A stretch of DNA of 64,000 nucleotides from Lactiplantibacillus daowaiensis. GTDB lineage: Bacteria; Bacillota; Bacilli; Lactobacillales; Lactobacillaceae. Below are positions 51,127 through 59,799 of this stretch, one piece after another. The translations under genes and the position numbers were made by a program. The notes below the pieces were generated by a model, which was given only the letters and a program-made list of their open reading frames with translations, did no database searches and was not told where the DNA came from. The stretch's first letter is position 1, and the number at the start of each line of letters is the position of its first letter. Location of the stretch: assembly GCF_005405085.1 (NCBI RefSeq), contig NZ_BJDJ01000011.1, forward strand, positions 1-64,000, read 5' to 3'.

Positions 51127-52161
51127 CTAACGAACTAGCGCATATAACTTGGCTGCAAACGTATTCGCATCAATGGTTTCACGCTGGTTGGCAAAGTAAA
51201 CGATTGCCCGTTGGTTGCCTTCAGTGGCATACATGTAACTGTCATAACCATTATCCGCACCGTGGTTTGATTTAGTCCCATCGCTGTAGCGATACATACC
51301 ACCGGCATAACTAACTTGGTAGTTATGGCGCAGTTGCTTATATTGTGTCCGCGTTAAGATTTTGCCATTTCGCATCCCACACATAATCTTGTAATAATCA
51401 TGGGCATTCGTATATAAGTTACCAGCGCCAACGAGACTTGAAAAGAGACGTTTCTCATAGGTGCGGGCTTGATAGTTGGTCCCGGCCCGATAACTGACGG
51501 CTGCAGTTAAGGCTGAGCTGGCCTGATACTTATCCGTAGTGTGCGTTAGTTTCAATGGCTTAACAATCCGCGTTTGGACGTTGTGGTAATAGGACTTATG
51601 GGTGATTTTTGTGATAATCCCCGCCAATAGTGTGTAATTGGCATTGGTGTATTGATACGTGTGATTCCCGGTTGACGTTAATTTTGACAAGGTGTATCGG
51701 TAAGCTTGTTGCTCCGTCAGCACCTTACTAGGTGCGGTTTCAGCCATATGAATCCCAGAAGTATGGTCAAGCAGTTCACGAATCGTGATACTGCTGCTGT
51801 ATTTAACTTGCGGGTAATATTTCGACAATTTGGTAGTCATTGAAAGCTTATTCTTAGCAATCAGTTGTTCAATCATGGCCCCTGTGATGGCCTTTTGTAA
51901 TGAGGCCGTTGGGTAGATCGTGTTTTTGTTGTTTTTTAGTCCCTTTTTATGGTTAGCATCACCGACGTAAATAGTTTGTGATTTACCGGCATAATTTTTA
52001 GTCAGCATGATCTGACCTTTAAAGTGATATTTTTTAGCCAACGCCTTAGCTTGGCTGGCAACACTGCTAGCTTGTGCAGCTGGGGCAACGGCGGTGGTGG
52101 CGGTCATACCTAGCAACACCACGGCTAAACTTAGTAAGCTAATTTTCCTAATTAATTTCAT
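51127..52161 (-). CDS. Secreted serine hydrolase (beta-lactamase/PBP-like fold)
   Basis: 344 residues from MKLIRKISLLSL with a signal peptide ending near AQASS. Class C-type motifs: YPTASLQKAITG (SxxK nucleophile and general base), YTNANY (YxN), and a late NHGADNGYD where KTG or HxG is usual. Probably a D-alanyl carboxypeptidase or esterase-like enzyme of the cell wall. The AGGAGG site is 15 bases from this ATG, unusually far; an ATT six bases upstream is at 9 bases. The start is therefore not certain. Confidence 0.8.
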   Translation of the reverse strand: MKLIRKISLLSLAVVLLGMTATTAVAPAAQASSVASQAKALAKKYHFKGQIMLTKNYAGKSQTIYVGDANHKKGLKNNKNTIYPTASLQKAITGAMIEQLIAKNKLSMTTKLSKYYPQVKYSSSITIRELLDHTSGIHMAETAPSKVLTEQQAYRYTLSKLTSTGNHTYQYTNANYTLLAGIITKITHKSYYHNVQTRIVKPLKLTHTTDKYQASSALTAAVSYRAGTNYQARTYEKRLFSSLVGAGNLYTNAHDYYKIMCGMRNGKILTRTQYKQLRHNYQVSYAGGMYRYSDGTKSNHGADNGYDSYMYATEGNQRAIVYFANQRETIDANTFAAKLYALVR

Positions 52162-52363
52162 CTGAATATTTTGGGACCTCCTAATGATTTTACTAATTTT
52201 CATCATAAGGACTTTTGATAGTGAATGCCAGTAAAACATCAGGTGGTAAATGATTTGTAATCCGCTTGCAATCTGCGCTTAAAATCGTCATTTAAAATAT
52301 AAATTAATTCATATTTAACGGTCGTTAGGCCACTTGAAAGTTGAGATTAATCAAATTGGCCGC

Positions 52364-52394
52364 AAAAAAAGACGCCCATACCATAATGGACGTC
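52364..52394 (-). terminator. Terminator of the DUF975 gene
   Basis: GACGCCCAT/ATGGACGTC stem with one mismatch and a run of seven T on the minus strand. Confidence 0.8.
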
Positions 52395-52401
52395 GAAGTC
52401 A

Positions 52402-53178
52402 TTAAGCGACCGCACTAACTTGTGCTTGATCGACTAACTCTTGATAATAGTTGGCAAAAGTTCCATAACGATATGGGACTAACCACAGTAAGCCAATCCC
52501 TAAAGTTAAGGCACAAACAATGGCCCAGCCGATGAAACTAAGTTGTAACACGAAGTATTCCATCTTGTGCCCCACCATCAGTTGACGGCTGCGGGTCACG
52601 GCATCACGTAAGCGTGGTCGTGGTTGACCAGCTGGCGTTGCAGCGACCATGTCTTTATAGACGTAATACGTCTGTGAGTAAGCAAAATATTTGATGATGC
52701 CAGGGACGATTAACAAACAGCTCCATAAGGTGATCCAAATGGCTTGCAAAATGATTAAGCCAATCGTTGGCCAAGCATATGGCCGGGTGAAGCCGATCGT
52801 TGAATCACTGACTGGATGAATCTCACGACTTGGTTGTCGTAGCCAATCTAGCATTGAATACATCGTCCCGACCATGAAAATTTTAACCACCGCATAGAAG
52901 ATAAATTCAATTAAAACAGCAATTAGCACAACACCTAGAACCGCGGTCCAAGTTTGCCATGAAATTGACGTAATGGTTTTAACTGCACCACTAATATTAG
53001 TGGCATTGGTCATACTGGTGGTACTTGAATCCCCCGTCGTACTGCTTTTATCAGTGTATTGAGCTATCACACTGAAAATAGAGAGTAAACTGACCACAAT
53101 ACAGAGTAAAATGGCGTCTTTCCAGCGACCCTTAAAGAGTTGCTTCACTTCCGTTTTCAATTCGGCGCGTGTTTTCAT
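52402..53178 (-). CDS. DUF975 family membrane protein
   Basis: 258 residues from MKTRAELKTEVKQLFKGRW, the family's usual start. About five helices; PGIIKYFAYSQTYYVYKDMV is the DUF975 signature, with DAVTRSRQLMVGHK behind it. No function established. The ribosome site AAAGG is at poor spacing for both the ATG and an in-frame TTG 12 bases upstream. Single gene. Confidence 0.85.
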   Translation of the reverse strand: MKTRAELKTEVKQLFKGRWKDAILLCIVVSLLSIFSVIAQYTDKSSTTGDSSTTSMTNATNISGAVKTITSISWQTWTAVLGVVLIAVLIEFIFYAVVKIFMVGTMYSMLDWLRQPSREIHPVSDSTIGFTRPYAWPTIGLIILQAIWITLWSCLLIVPGIIKYFAYSQTYYVYKDMVAATPAGQPRPRLRDAVTRSRQLMVGHKMEYFVLQLSFIGWAIVCALTLGIGLLWLVPYRYGTFANYYQELVDQAQVSAVA

Positions 53179-53257
53179 TTGTTTAGTCAACTGCCTTTCC
53201 CTAACTTTGTTCTATGATACCATGCCCTATCTCGCCTGCAAACTAGTTTGGGGGCAA

Positions 53258-53290
53258 ATAAAAAACACTGAAACTAGGTCCAGTGTTTTC
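53258..53290 (-). terminator. Terminator of the GNAT gene
   Basis: AAAACACTG/CAGTGTTTT stem with a 10-base loop, T run on the minus strand. Confidence 0.8.
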
Positions 53291-53298
53291 AATAATAG

Positions 53299-53730
53299 CT
53301 AAAATGTTTTCTGCATGACCACGACTGGTGCGCCATCTTCATCGTATGGGCCCGCTTGGACCGTATAGCCACAACGTTCATAGAATGATTGTGCAGTGAC
53401 TTCACCATGAATTAAGCCTTGGGTATAACCATGGCCTTGCGCCCAGACTTCAGCTTTGGTTAGCAATTGTTGACCAATACCTTGGCCACGATAGCGCTTG
53501 CGGGTGCAAACGCGGCCAAAACGCATGACGTGATGGGCTTCTGGTTCTAAGCGCAACGTTGCCACTGGTAAATCTGGTTGTTCATACGCGACAACGTATA
53601 AGCGTTCGTCGTTATCTTTTTGGTCGAATTCGACGTCAGCGGGAATCCCACGTTCTTCGACGAAAACGGCTTGCCTTAAAGCGTAGGCCGCTGCCCGGTT
53701 ATAGGCGACATTTGAAAATAAGAATTTCAT
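53299..53730 (-). CDS. GNAT-family N-acetyltransferase (YjcF-like)
   Basis: 143 residues. FGRVCTRKRYRGQGIGQQLL is the acetyl-CoA-binding strand and loop, ALRQAVFVEERGIPADVEFD the N-terminal substrate side and SFYERCGYT the C-terminal end. Its start overlaps the region of the DegV stop (2-base gap), so they are co-transcribed. Substrate unknown. Confidence 0.88.
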   Translation of the reverse strand: MKFLFSNVAYNRAAAYALRQAVFVEERGIPADVEFDQKDNDERLYVVAYEQPDLPVATLRLEPEAHHVMRFGRVCTRKRYRGQGIGQQLLTKAEVWAQGHGYTQGLIHGEVTAQSFYERCGYTVQAGPYDEDGAPVVVMQKTF

Positions 53731-53731
53731 C

Positions 53732-54598
53732 TTAATAAGCCTTGTCGATATCTTTTAACCAAGCTAATGCTAACGACTTATCCCCTAAGTGGGCCCCAAT
53801 CACTGGGCCAAAGTAAGTAATATCAATTGGCATTTCTGGATAATCTTGTTGTAGCTTTTGTTTCCAGGCTTCAGCAGCTTCCAGATTATTACCTTGGACG
53901 ATAATCGCCCGTAATGGATAGTTGATCTTGGCTTTTTCTTCGGCAAAGAGATGTTCCACGCGCGCCAAAGCCTTCTTAGTTGAACGGACTTTTTCAAAAG
54001 CGACGATTTCATGTTTTTCATCAAAGGTTAAAATCGGTTTGATTCGCAAAACACTACCAATGAAGGCCGAGGCGTTCGACAACCGTCCGCCGCGCACTAA
54101 GTTTTGTAAATCATCCACGATAAAGTACTCACCCATTGAAGCACGCAAATCATCTAAGCGCGCGATAATTTCTTCAACGGTATGGCCGGCCTTGGCCATT
54201 CGGGAAGCTTCGATAGCTAAATAGCCCATTAAACGCACTGTAATTTGTGAGTCATATGGCACTAATTTAATGTTATCAACTGCATCACGCATATTTTCAA
54301 GACTATTATAAAAACCGGAAATGGTGCTGGCTAAATGGATACTGATGACCGCATCATAACCTTGATCCCCCAATTTATTATAAAATTCAATCATTTCCCC
54401 CACGGGTGGTTGCGACGTGCTGGGGAATGACTTGAATGATTTCATATTGGCATAGAAGTCTTTCGTCGTAATATCGACGCCTTCTTGATACACTTTTCCA
54501 TCTATAATAACCGGAATCGGTACCACATGAATATCATTGTCGGCAACCTCTTGCGGTGTCAAATAGCTAGTGCTGTCAGTAACAACAGCAATCTTCAT
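53732..54598 (-). CDS. DegV family fatty-acid-binding protein
   Basis: 288 residues from MKIAVVTDSTSYLTPQE. DegV signatures: VTDST, TSQPPVGEMIEFYNKL, SIHLASTISGFYNS and VRGGRLSNASAFIGSVL; GPVIGAHLG near the end. Such proteins bind long-chain fatty acids and act with the FakA kinase to make acyl-phosphate. AGGTG six bases upstream chooses this ATG over a GTG nine bases earlier. Confidence 0.92.
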   Translation of the reverse strand: MKIAVVTDSTSYLTPQEVADNDIHVVPIPVIIDGKVYQEGVDITTKDFYANMKSFKSFPSTSQPPVGEMIEFYNKLGDQGYDAVISIHLASTISGFYNSLENMRDAVDNIKLVPYDSQITVRLMGYLAIEASRMAKAGHTVEEIIARLDDLRASMGEYFIVDDLQNLVRGGRLSNASAFIGSVLRIKPILTFDEKHEIVAFEKVRSTKKALARVEHLFAEEKAKINYPLRAIIVQGNNLEAAEAWKQKLQQDYPEMPIDITYFGPVIGAHLGDKSLALAWLKDIDKAY

Positions 54599-54690
54599 CA
54601 CACACACCTACTTCTTCATCGAATTAATATCAAATATATTAGCATAAATACGCCCTTGAAACCAGCTTGTACCGATGGTTAAAAAGTGGC

Positions 54691-55113
54691 TTAGTCACCC
54701 AACGTACGGTCAACCGATTTATTTAAGCGGTTTAATAGAATCCGGAGTAGGTTTTGTTCGTCTTGTGGCCATTTATCAAAAATAGTTGCTTCATATTTAG
54801 CGTAGTCAGCATTAATAACGGCGGCAGCATTTTCGCCTAATGGGGTCACCGTGTAAATCAGTTGCCGGCGATCACGACCGACGGCTTCTTTACTTAACTT
54901 TTCTTTCTTCACTAAACTGGCTAATTGGCGGCTTAAGGTTGATGTGTCGAGTTGCATTTCAGCAGCCAATTTTTCTTGGGTGTCAAACCCCGCTAATAAT
55001 TTTAATAATAGTTGCCACTCAGCAACCGTGACCCCTTGGCTTTTAGCAATCTTTTTTAACATGGCCGTTTGTTGTTTGGCAGTATCAGCCAATGCGGCTA
55101 AACTTGACTTCAT
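54691..55113 (-). CDS. MarR-family regulator
   Basis: 140 residues. Winged helix QEKLAAEMQLDTSTLSRQLA then SLVKKEKLSKEAVGRDRRQL with the DRR wing. The N-terminal helix is short. It precedes a DegV-GNAT unit but with about 90 bases between. Its promoter carries an 11-base dyad, which suggests autorepression. Confidence 0.85.
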   Translation of the reverse strand: MKSSLAALADTAKQQTAMLKKIAKSQGVTVAEWQLLLKLLAGFDTQEKLAAEMQLDTSTLSRQLASLVKKEKLSKEAVGRDRRQLIYTVTPLGENAAAVINADYAKYEATIFDKWPQDEQNLLRILLNRLNKSVDRTLGD

Positions 55114-55142
55114 TTAATATACCCCCTCAATTGTGCTTTAAA

Positions 55143-55175
55143 TGTATTATACAATAACTGGCCCGCCATTGTGAA
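55143..55175 (-). promoter_or_regulatory. MarR promoter with overlapping dyad
   Basis: TTCACA (55170-55175), 18-base spacer, TATAAT (55146-55151). The perfect dyad TGTATTATACA (55143-55153) covers the -10. Confidence 0.55.
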
Positions 55176-55292
55176 CCGGTTTTCGTTAGTAGACGGCTAA
55201 ATTGGTTTTTGGTATAAGCAATTTATTGGTCGTTCGCTGGCCTGATGACCAGTCGGCGTCGCAGAAATGACTGATGACTGCCGACTTATAAC

Positions 55293-55322
55293 TTGTTTAA
55301 ACGCTAACTTGCCATGTATACT
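55293..55322 (+). promoter_or_regulatory. Promoter of rqcH
   Basis: TTGTTT (55293-55298), 18-base spacer, TATACT (55317-55322). The start site near 55329 excludes upstream in-frame Met codons as starts. Confidence 0.55.
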
Positions 55323-55383
55323 ATAAAGGTTGGCCGGTAGCATTACCGGCATTGCAGAAATTCAGATGAAAGCGAGTGATCAC

Positions 55384-57093
55384 ATGTCTTTTGATGGACT
55401 ATTTACCCATGCCATGGTCACCGAATTACACGAAAATTTATTAAACGGTCGAATTATTAAAATTCATCAACCGTATCAAAATGAATTGATTCTAACGGTC
55501 CGCGCAAATGGTAAGAACTGGCCAGTTTTGTTGTCGGCTGATCCAACTTATCCGCGGGTCCAAGTGACGCAGATTCCATACGTTAATCCAGCAGTCCCAA
55601 CCAACTTTGCGATGATGATGCGCAAATATTTGCAAGGCGCAATTATTACCAATGTGCAACAGATGGCCAATGACCGGGTCGTGCACTTTACCATAACAAC
55701 GCGAAATGAATTAGGTGATGCCGAACAATTAACGTTAATTATTGAGATTATGGCGCGCCACAGTAACGTGATTTTAGTGGATCATCAAACGAGTAAAATC
55801 TTAGATGTCATCAAACACGTAGGTGCCGACCAAAACCGTTATCGGTTGTTATTACCAGGGGCAACTTATATCGAGCCACCGAAACAAGATAAGTTAAATC
55901 CGTTTGATACGAATACCGATTACTTGTCCTTAGTGAAGCAATATCCAAATGATGATGTCTTAGCCAAGCAATTACAGCAACACTATCAAGGCCTTGGTCG
56001 CGATAGTGCGCAACAATTGGCGTATGAATTGCATCAACCAGGTGATTTGACGGCCCACTATAACGCCTTTTTAACTAACTTTGATCACCCAACGCCAACG
56101 TTGACGACGTTGCCAACCCATAAGACGATGTTTGCGGCTAGCAATTATGCCGCTTTTGGGACGAAAACGCGCCAATTTGAATCGCTTAGTGCCCTGCTTG
56201 ATTTTTATTATCAAGATGCGGCACAACGCGAACGGGTTCAACAACAAGCTGGTAATTTAATTCGAGTGGTACGCAACGACTTGAAGAAAAACCGTAAGAA
56301 AATGAAGAAGTTGCAACAAACGTTAGCGAATACCAAGCAAGCTGATGAATTACGCTTAAAAGGCGAAATCTTAACCACCTATTTACATGAGGTCAAACGT
56401 GGGATGACCGAGATTACGTTAGCTGATTATTACCATGATAATCAACCACTTAAGATTGAACTATCCAATCAGCTATCACCATCACGTAATGCCCAAAAGT
56501 ATTTCTCCCGCTATCAAAAGCAAAAGAATGCGGTTATCTATGTGGGTGAACAGATTGAATTGACACAAGGTGAGATCGATTATTTGGACAATATTCAAAC
56601 GCAAATTGAACTTGCGGCGCCGGCCGATATTGCTGAAATTCGGGAAGAATTGATGCAACAAGGTTATTTAAAACAACGGAAGACCAAGAAGAAACAACGG
56701 GCTTCGCGCAAAGTGAGCCAACCACAACAATTTGTGGCAACTGATGGTACTGAGATTTCAGTTGGGAAAAATAACCGGCAAAATGATCAGTTGACCTTAA
56801 AGACTGCCCGTAAATCGGATTATTGGTTGCATACTCAAAAGATTCCGGGTTCACATGTCATTATTCACAGTGATGATCCGAGTGAAGCAACATTGACGGA
56901 AGCTGCCAATTTAGCGGCCTACTTCTCCAAGGCTCGTGATTCGGCAACGGTGCCAGTTGACTATGTGCAAGTTCGTAAGATACGTAAACCTAATGGTGCT
57001 AAACCAGGCTTAGTTATTTATGAAGGACAAAAAACATTGTATGTTTCGCCAGATGCTGACTTGGTTGAACGACTTACACCTAAGAAAGAATAG
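55384..57093 (+). CDS. rqcH: NFACT protein RqcH / FbpA
   Basis: 569 residues from MSFDGLFTHAM, the family start. NFACT-N carries MMMRKYLQGA and IMARHSNVILVD; a coiled-coil middle (about 290-440) is Lys/Gln rich, and a C-terminal NFACT-R domain has KSDYWLHTQKIPGSHV and QVRKIRKPNGAKPG. In B. subtilis RqcH recruits tRNA-Ala to add C-terminal alanine tails to stalled nascent chains; in streptococci homologues were described as fibronectin-binding. The ribosome site is weak. Terminator follows. Confidence 0.92.
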   Translation: MSFDGLFTHAMVTELHENLLNGRIIKIHQPYQNELILTVRANGKNWPVLLSADPTYPRVQVTQIPYVNPAVPTNFAMMMRKYLQGAIITNVQQMANDRVVHFTITTRNELGDAEQLTLIIEIMARHSNVILVDHQTSKILDVIKHVGADQNRYRLLLPGATYIEPPKQDKLNPFDTNTDYLSLVKQYPNDDVLAKQLQQHYQGLGRDSAQQLAYELHQPGDLTAHYNAFLTNFDHPTPTLTTLPTHKTMFAASNYAAFGTKTRQFESLSALLDFYYQDAAQRERVQQQAGNLIRVVRNDLKKNRKKMKKLQQTLANTKQADELRLKGEILTTYLHEVKRGMTEITLADYYHDNQPLKIELSNQLSPSRNAQKYFSRYQKQKNAVIYVGEQIELTQGEIDYLDNIQTQIELAAPADIAEIREELMQQGYLKQRKTKKKQRASRKVSQPQQFVATDGTEISVGKNNRQNDQLTLKTARKSDYWLHTQKIPGSHVIIHSDDPSEATLTEAANLAAYFSKARDSATVPVDYVQVRKIRKPNGAKPGLVIYEGQKTLYVSPDADLVERLTPKKE

Positions 57094-57102
57094 ATTATTG
57101 TA

Positions 57103-57152
57103 AATAAGCCGCCATTTAAGTTGTATCTACTTAAATGGCGGCTTATTTTTTT
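57103..57152 (+). terminator. Terminator of rqcH
   Basis: A perfect 18-bp stem AATAAGCCGCCATTTAAG with its complement and a seven-base T run. Confidence 0.92.
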
Positions 57153-57221
57153 GCGGAAGTTGGTTATTGCTTCCCCACGAGAGCTGCGTTAAGCTGATGG
57201 CTGGTTTTTGGGTTGAGGTAA

Positions 57222-57248
57222 TCATTTAGTTAAAGTAAGAAGTTACAA
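57222..57248. repeat. Copy 3 of the dispersed element (inverted)
   Basis: On the minus strand it reads TTGTAAC-N3-TTACTTTAACTAAATGA, 24 of 27 positions matching copy 1. It lies between the rqcH terminator and the NUDIX stop. Confidence 0.6.
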
Positions 57249-57258
57249 CTATACTATA

Positions 57259-57759
57259 TTAATACACCGACTTTTTTAATACTGTCCATGTTTGATAATC
57301 GATTTCTTGCGCATCAAACGTTTCATGATTAAGCAAATAAGCTTTGACCTTCAAAACTAATGGTGAGGCGTTACTTATTGATAATTGTGATAATGGCACT
57401 CGCAGTGCCCCATGCGAATCTTGTCCCGTAATCGTTTCGGAAACTTGACCTGCTACTTGGCCAACGGTCTCATCAATCCGATAAAACACACAAATATGCT
57501 GATTGTATTGCCACTGCTCAAAGTGCCAAGGATAACGAAAACTGGTAATCCCTAATTGAGACAATTTTGTCGGCACTAATCCGGTTTCTTCCTGAATTTC
57601 ACGCTTGATGGCATGTAATAATGGTTCCCCATCGCCTAAACTACCACCTGGTAAATCAAAGCGATTAGTATATGGACCACCGTATTTTTTAGTGACGACC
57701 AAACCATCTTGATCACCAATAATGCCATAAACACCAAATGCACGATGGAATTTAGCCAT
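57259..57759 (-). CDS. NUDIX hydrolase
   Basis: 166 residues. The Nudix box GGSLGDGEPLLHAIKREI with QEETGL fits GX5EX7REUXEEXGU exactly; upstream is VTKKYGGPYTNRFDLPG. It should hydrolyse a nucleoside diphosphate linked to another moiety with Mg ions. The substrate is not deducible. Stands alone, divergent from the next operon. Confidence 0.9.
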   Translation of the reverse strand: MAKFHRAFGVYGIIGDQDGLVVTKKYGGPYTNRFDLPGGSLGDGEPLLHAIKREIQEETGLVPTKLSQLGITSFRYPWHFEQWQYNQHICVFYRIDETVGQVAGQVSETITGQDSHGALRVPLSQLSISNASPLVLKVKAYLLNHETFDAQEIDYQTWTVLKKSVY

Positions 57760-57869
57760 TAAGTTGCCTTCTTCCTATACCCGTTGGGGTTTATAAATGT
57801 CATTACTTATAGTATACCCTTTTTAATCACAAAACTGCATATTTATTTAAAATGGATTTATTCACATCT

Positions 57870-57932
57870 ACTTGTTTATTATTTGAGTAAACATTATTGT
57901 TTTTAAGCTGTTGACAGATTTAATAAACAAGT
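57870..57932. promoter_or_regulatory. Paired inverted operator at the DUF2087 operon promoter
   Basis: ACTTGTTTATT (57870-57880) and its exact complement AATAAACAAGT (57922-57932), 52 bases centre to centre (about five helical turns). The right half lies between -35 and -10. A third related half-site GTAAACA is at 57887. Confidence 0.6.
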
Positions 57933-57939
57933 GTAAATT
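57911..57939 (+). promoter_or_regulatory. Promoter of the DUF2087 operon
   Basis: TTGACA (57911-57916), 17-base spacer, TAAATT (57934-57939). GAGAGGTG is the ribosome site just before 57965. Confidence 0.7.
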
Positions 57940-57964
57940 TAGCCCTATTGAGAGGTGAACTTGG

Positions 57965-58696
57965 ATGAATCTAGCTGAACTGAGCTTAGTCGACCTACAA
58001 CGCGGCTGGCATGTGCAAGCTAACGAATTGCAATGCAACTATTGTGCGGCTAACTGGGTCGCTGAAACACCAACTAGTACCTTGACGCAACATATCGAAA
58101 CCGTTCATGGCGGTAACTTGACCCAATTGATTCATTTGGATAGTCGCTACAATACATTGACGTCTAAACAGCAAGATCTGTTAACCGCATTTGCAACCGG
58201 TATTAAGGACCAAGCGCTGGCTAAACAATTACAAGTAGCCGCCGCAACGATTCGTCATCAAAAATTTACGTTCCGAGAAAAAGCCAAACAGGCCAAATTA
58301 TACTTGGCTATTTATGAACAAGTTTTTGGTGAACTGGCCCAACCGACTGAAGAACAATTGATCGATGTGCCAGAACAGCCACAGCAACCTGATGACCGGT
58401 GGCTGATTACTGAAGAAGAAGCGGCTAAAGCCCTGCAACATTATTTTGATTTCTCAACTGAACCGTTACAGTTAAAACGACTGCCTAAAAAGCAAAAGAC
58501 TATCATTATTGTTTTAACACGCATCGTTGATGAGATTCCGACCGCCGAAGTTTTAACTGAACCTGCCCTTAACGCAATCTTAAAACCGATTTACTTTGAT
58601 TATGTGACCGTGCGACGTTACTTAATTGAATATGGGTTTTTAGACCGTCAAGCGGATGGCACCAAATATTGGCGGCCAATGACTAGAAAGGATTAA
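57965..58696 (+). CDS. DUF2087 regulator with Zn-finger-like and LuxR-type HTH regions
   Basis: 243 residues in three parts. Residues 20-50 hold LQCNYCAANW and LTQHIETVHGG, a CxxC...HxxxxH zinc-finger-like element. Residues 57-105 carry LTSKQQDLLTAFATGIKDQA, a LuxR-type HTH start (with LAKQLQVAAATIRHQ as recognition part). The C-terminal 85 residues are DUF2087 (LKRLPKKQKTIIIVLTRIVD, PIYFDYVTVRRYLIEYGFLD, YWRPM). It probably senses a metal or stress and regulates its own operon through the paired operator. Two genes follow within 2 bases and by overlap. Confidence 0.82.
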   Translation: MNLAELSLVDLQRGWHVQANELQCNYCAANWVAETPTSTLTQHIETVHGGNLTQLIHLDSRYNTLTSKQQDLLTAFATGIKDQALAKQLQVAAATIRHQKFTFREKAKQAKLYLAIYEQVFGELAQPTEEQLIDVPEQPQQPDDRWLITEEEAAKALQHYFDFSTEPLQLKRLPKKQKTIIIVLTRIVDEIPTAEVLTEPALNAILKPIYFDYVTVRRYLIEYGFLDRQADGTKYWRPMTRKD

Positions 58697-58698
58697 AC

Positions 58699-59076
58699 AT
58701 GGATACTAATCGCAAACAACAGCTACGCCAAGCTTATAAAATGGCGCCCACATATTATGGGGTGATTCAAATCGAAAATAAGCGCAATCATAAAATTTAC
58801 TTGGATACGGCCGCAAACTTACACAACCGCTGGGCGTTTTATCAATTGAACCTGAACAAAGACTTTTATCGCAATACTCCACTGCAAGCTGATTGGGATG
58901 CACAGGCTGGTGAAGACTTTGAATACACGGTCCTTTGGAAAAAGGAAACGACGGATGTCTTAAACATGCGCCAAACGTTGAAAGACTTAAAAGCCAAATG
59001 GTACCGAGATTTACAGCCATTTGATGACCGCGGCTATAATCGTCGCCCTAAAGACTGGGAGGAATCTAATGACTGA
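58699..59076 (+). CDS. GIY-YIG nuclease family protein
   Basis: 125 residues. YYGVIQIENKRNHKIYLDTA corresponds to the GIY...YIG strands (YGV and IYL), then NLHNRWAFYQ with the conserved Arg; a later Glu/Tyr tract DFEYTVLW precedes KKETTDVLNM. The motif letters diverge, so nuclease activity may be weak. It begins 2 bases after the regulator stop and overlaps the acetyltransferase by 8 bases, so one operon. Confidence 0.75.
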   Translation: MDTNRKQQLRQAYKMAPTYYGVIQIENKRNHKIYLDTAANLHNRWAFYQLNLNKDFYRNTPLQADWDAQAGEDFEYTVLWKKETTDVLNMRQTLKDLKAKWYRDLQPFDDRGYNRRPKDWEESND

Positions 59077-59737
59077 ACCTTTAAATACCAACTTCACACC
59101 CATTGATCAAGCAACTTGGTCACGGCGGGAATACTTTTATTACTTTACTAAAATGATGCCAACCGGTTTTGCGTTGACCGTTAATATGGATGTCACTAAA
59201 TTACTAGCATGGACTCGGGCCCATCAAGTTAAATTTAATGCCGCTTACTTATATTTGGTCAGCCATTGCTTAACAGACCATCCAGAAATGCGCGTCGGTC
59301 GCTTTGATGATCAGTTGGTGACGTTTGACGTTGTGCATCCCTCATATACGGTGCTGCATGATGATCATTCGATGTCTAACCTCTGGACAGCATATACGCC
59401 AGAATTTACGACCTTTAACCAGTGGTACTTAGCTGACTTGGCACAATATGGCCACATTACCGGTCCTATGCCGAAAGCCCCACAAAGTCCTAATTTATTT
59501 ACGATTGGCAGTTTGCCATGGGTCGAATTCACCAGCTATACCCCGTTGCCATTTACGCCATTGAACACATTTTTCCCGGTTTTCCAAGCGGGAAAATTTA
59601 CAGTCCATGGTCTTCAAACGACCATGCCACTATCGATTACGATCCATCATGCGGTGGCGGATGGCTATCATGTCAGCAAGCTGTTTAATGACCTGCAAGC
59701 CGCTTTCAATCAACCAGCTACCTTATTAGAAAAGTAA
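59069..59737 (+). CDS. Chloramphenicol-acetyltransferase-like enzyme
   Basis: 222 residues from MTEPLNTNFTPIDQATWSRR. The CAT fold markers REYFYYF, KFNAAYLYLVSHCL, HPSYTVLHDD, LPWVEFTSY and the catalytic MPLSITIHHAVADGYHVSK (HHxxxDG) are intact. GGGAGG lies five bases before the ATG, inside the previous gene. It could acetylate chloramphenicol or another hydroxyl compound. Chromosomal copies in lactobacilli often give low resistance; substrate is unproven. Confidence 0.88.
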   Translation: MTEPLNTNFTPIDQATWSRREYFYYFTKMMPTGFALTVNMDVTKLLAWTRAHQVKFNAAYLYLVSHCLTDHPEMRVGRFDDQLVTFDVVHPSYTVLHDDHSMSNLWTAYTPEFTTFNQWYLADLAQYGHITGPMPKAPQSPNLFTIGSLPWVEFTSYTPLPFTPLNTFFPVFQAGKFTVHGLQTTMPLSITIHHAVADGYHVSKLFNDLQAAFNQPATLLEK

Positions 59738-59746
59738 AATGCCATT

Positions 59747-59796
59747 AAAAAGTCAGCCTAACTTTCATCAAAATGAAAATTAGGCTGACTTTTTTG
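59747..59796. terminator. Bidirectional terminator after the CAT-like gene
   Basis: AAAAAGTCAGCCTAA with TTAGGCTGACTTTTTT and an inner TTTCAT/AATGAAA stem; also ends the NEAT gene on the minus strand. Confidence 0.88.
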
Positions 59797-59799
59797 ACA

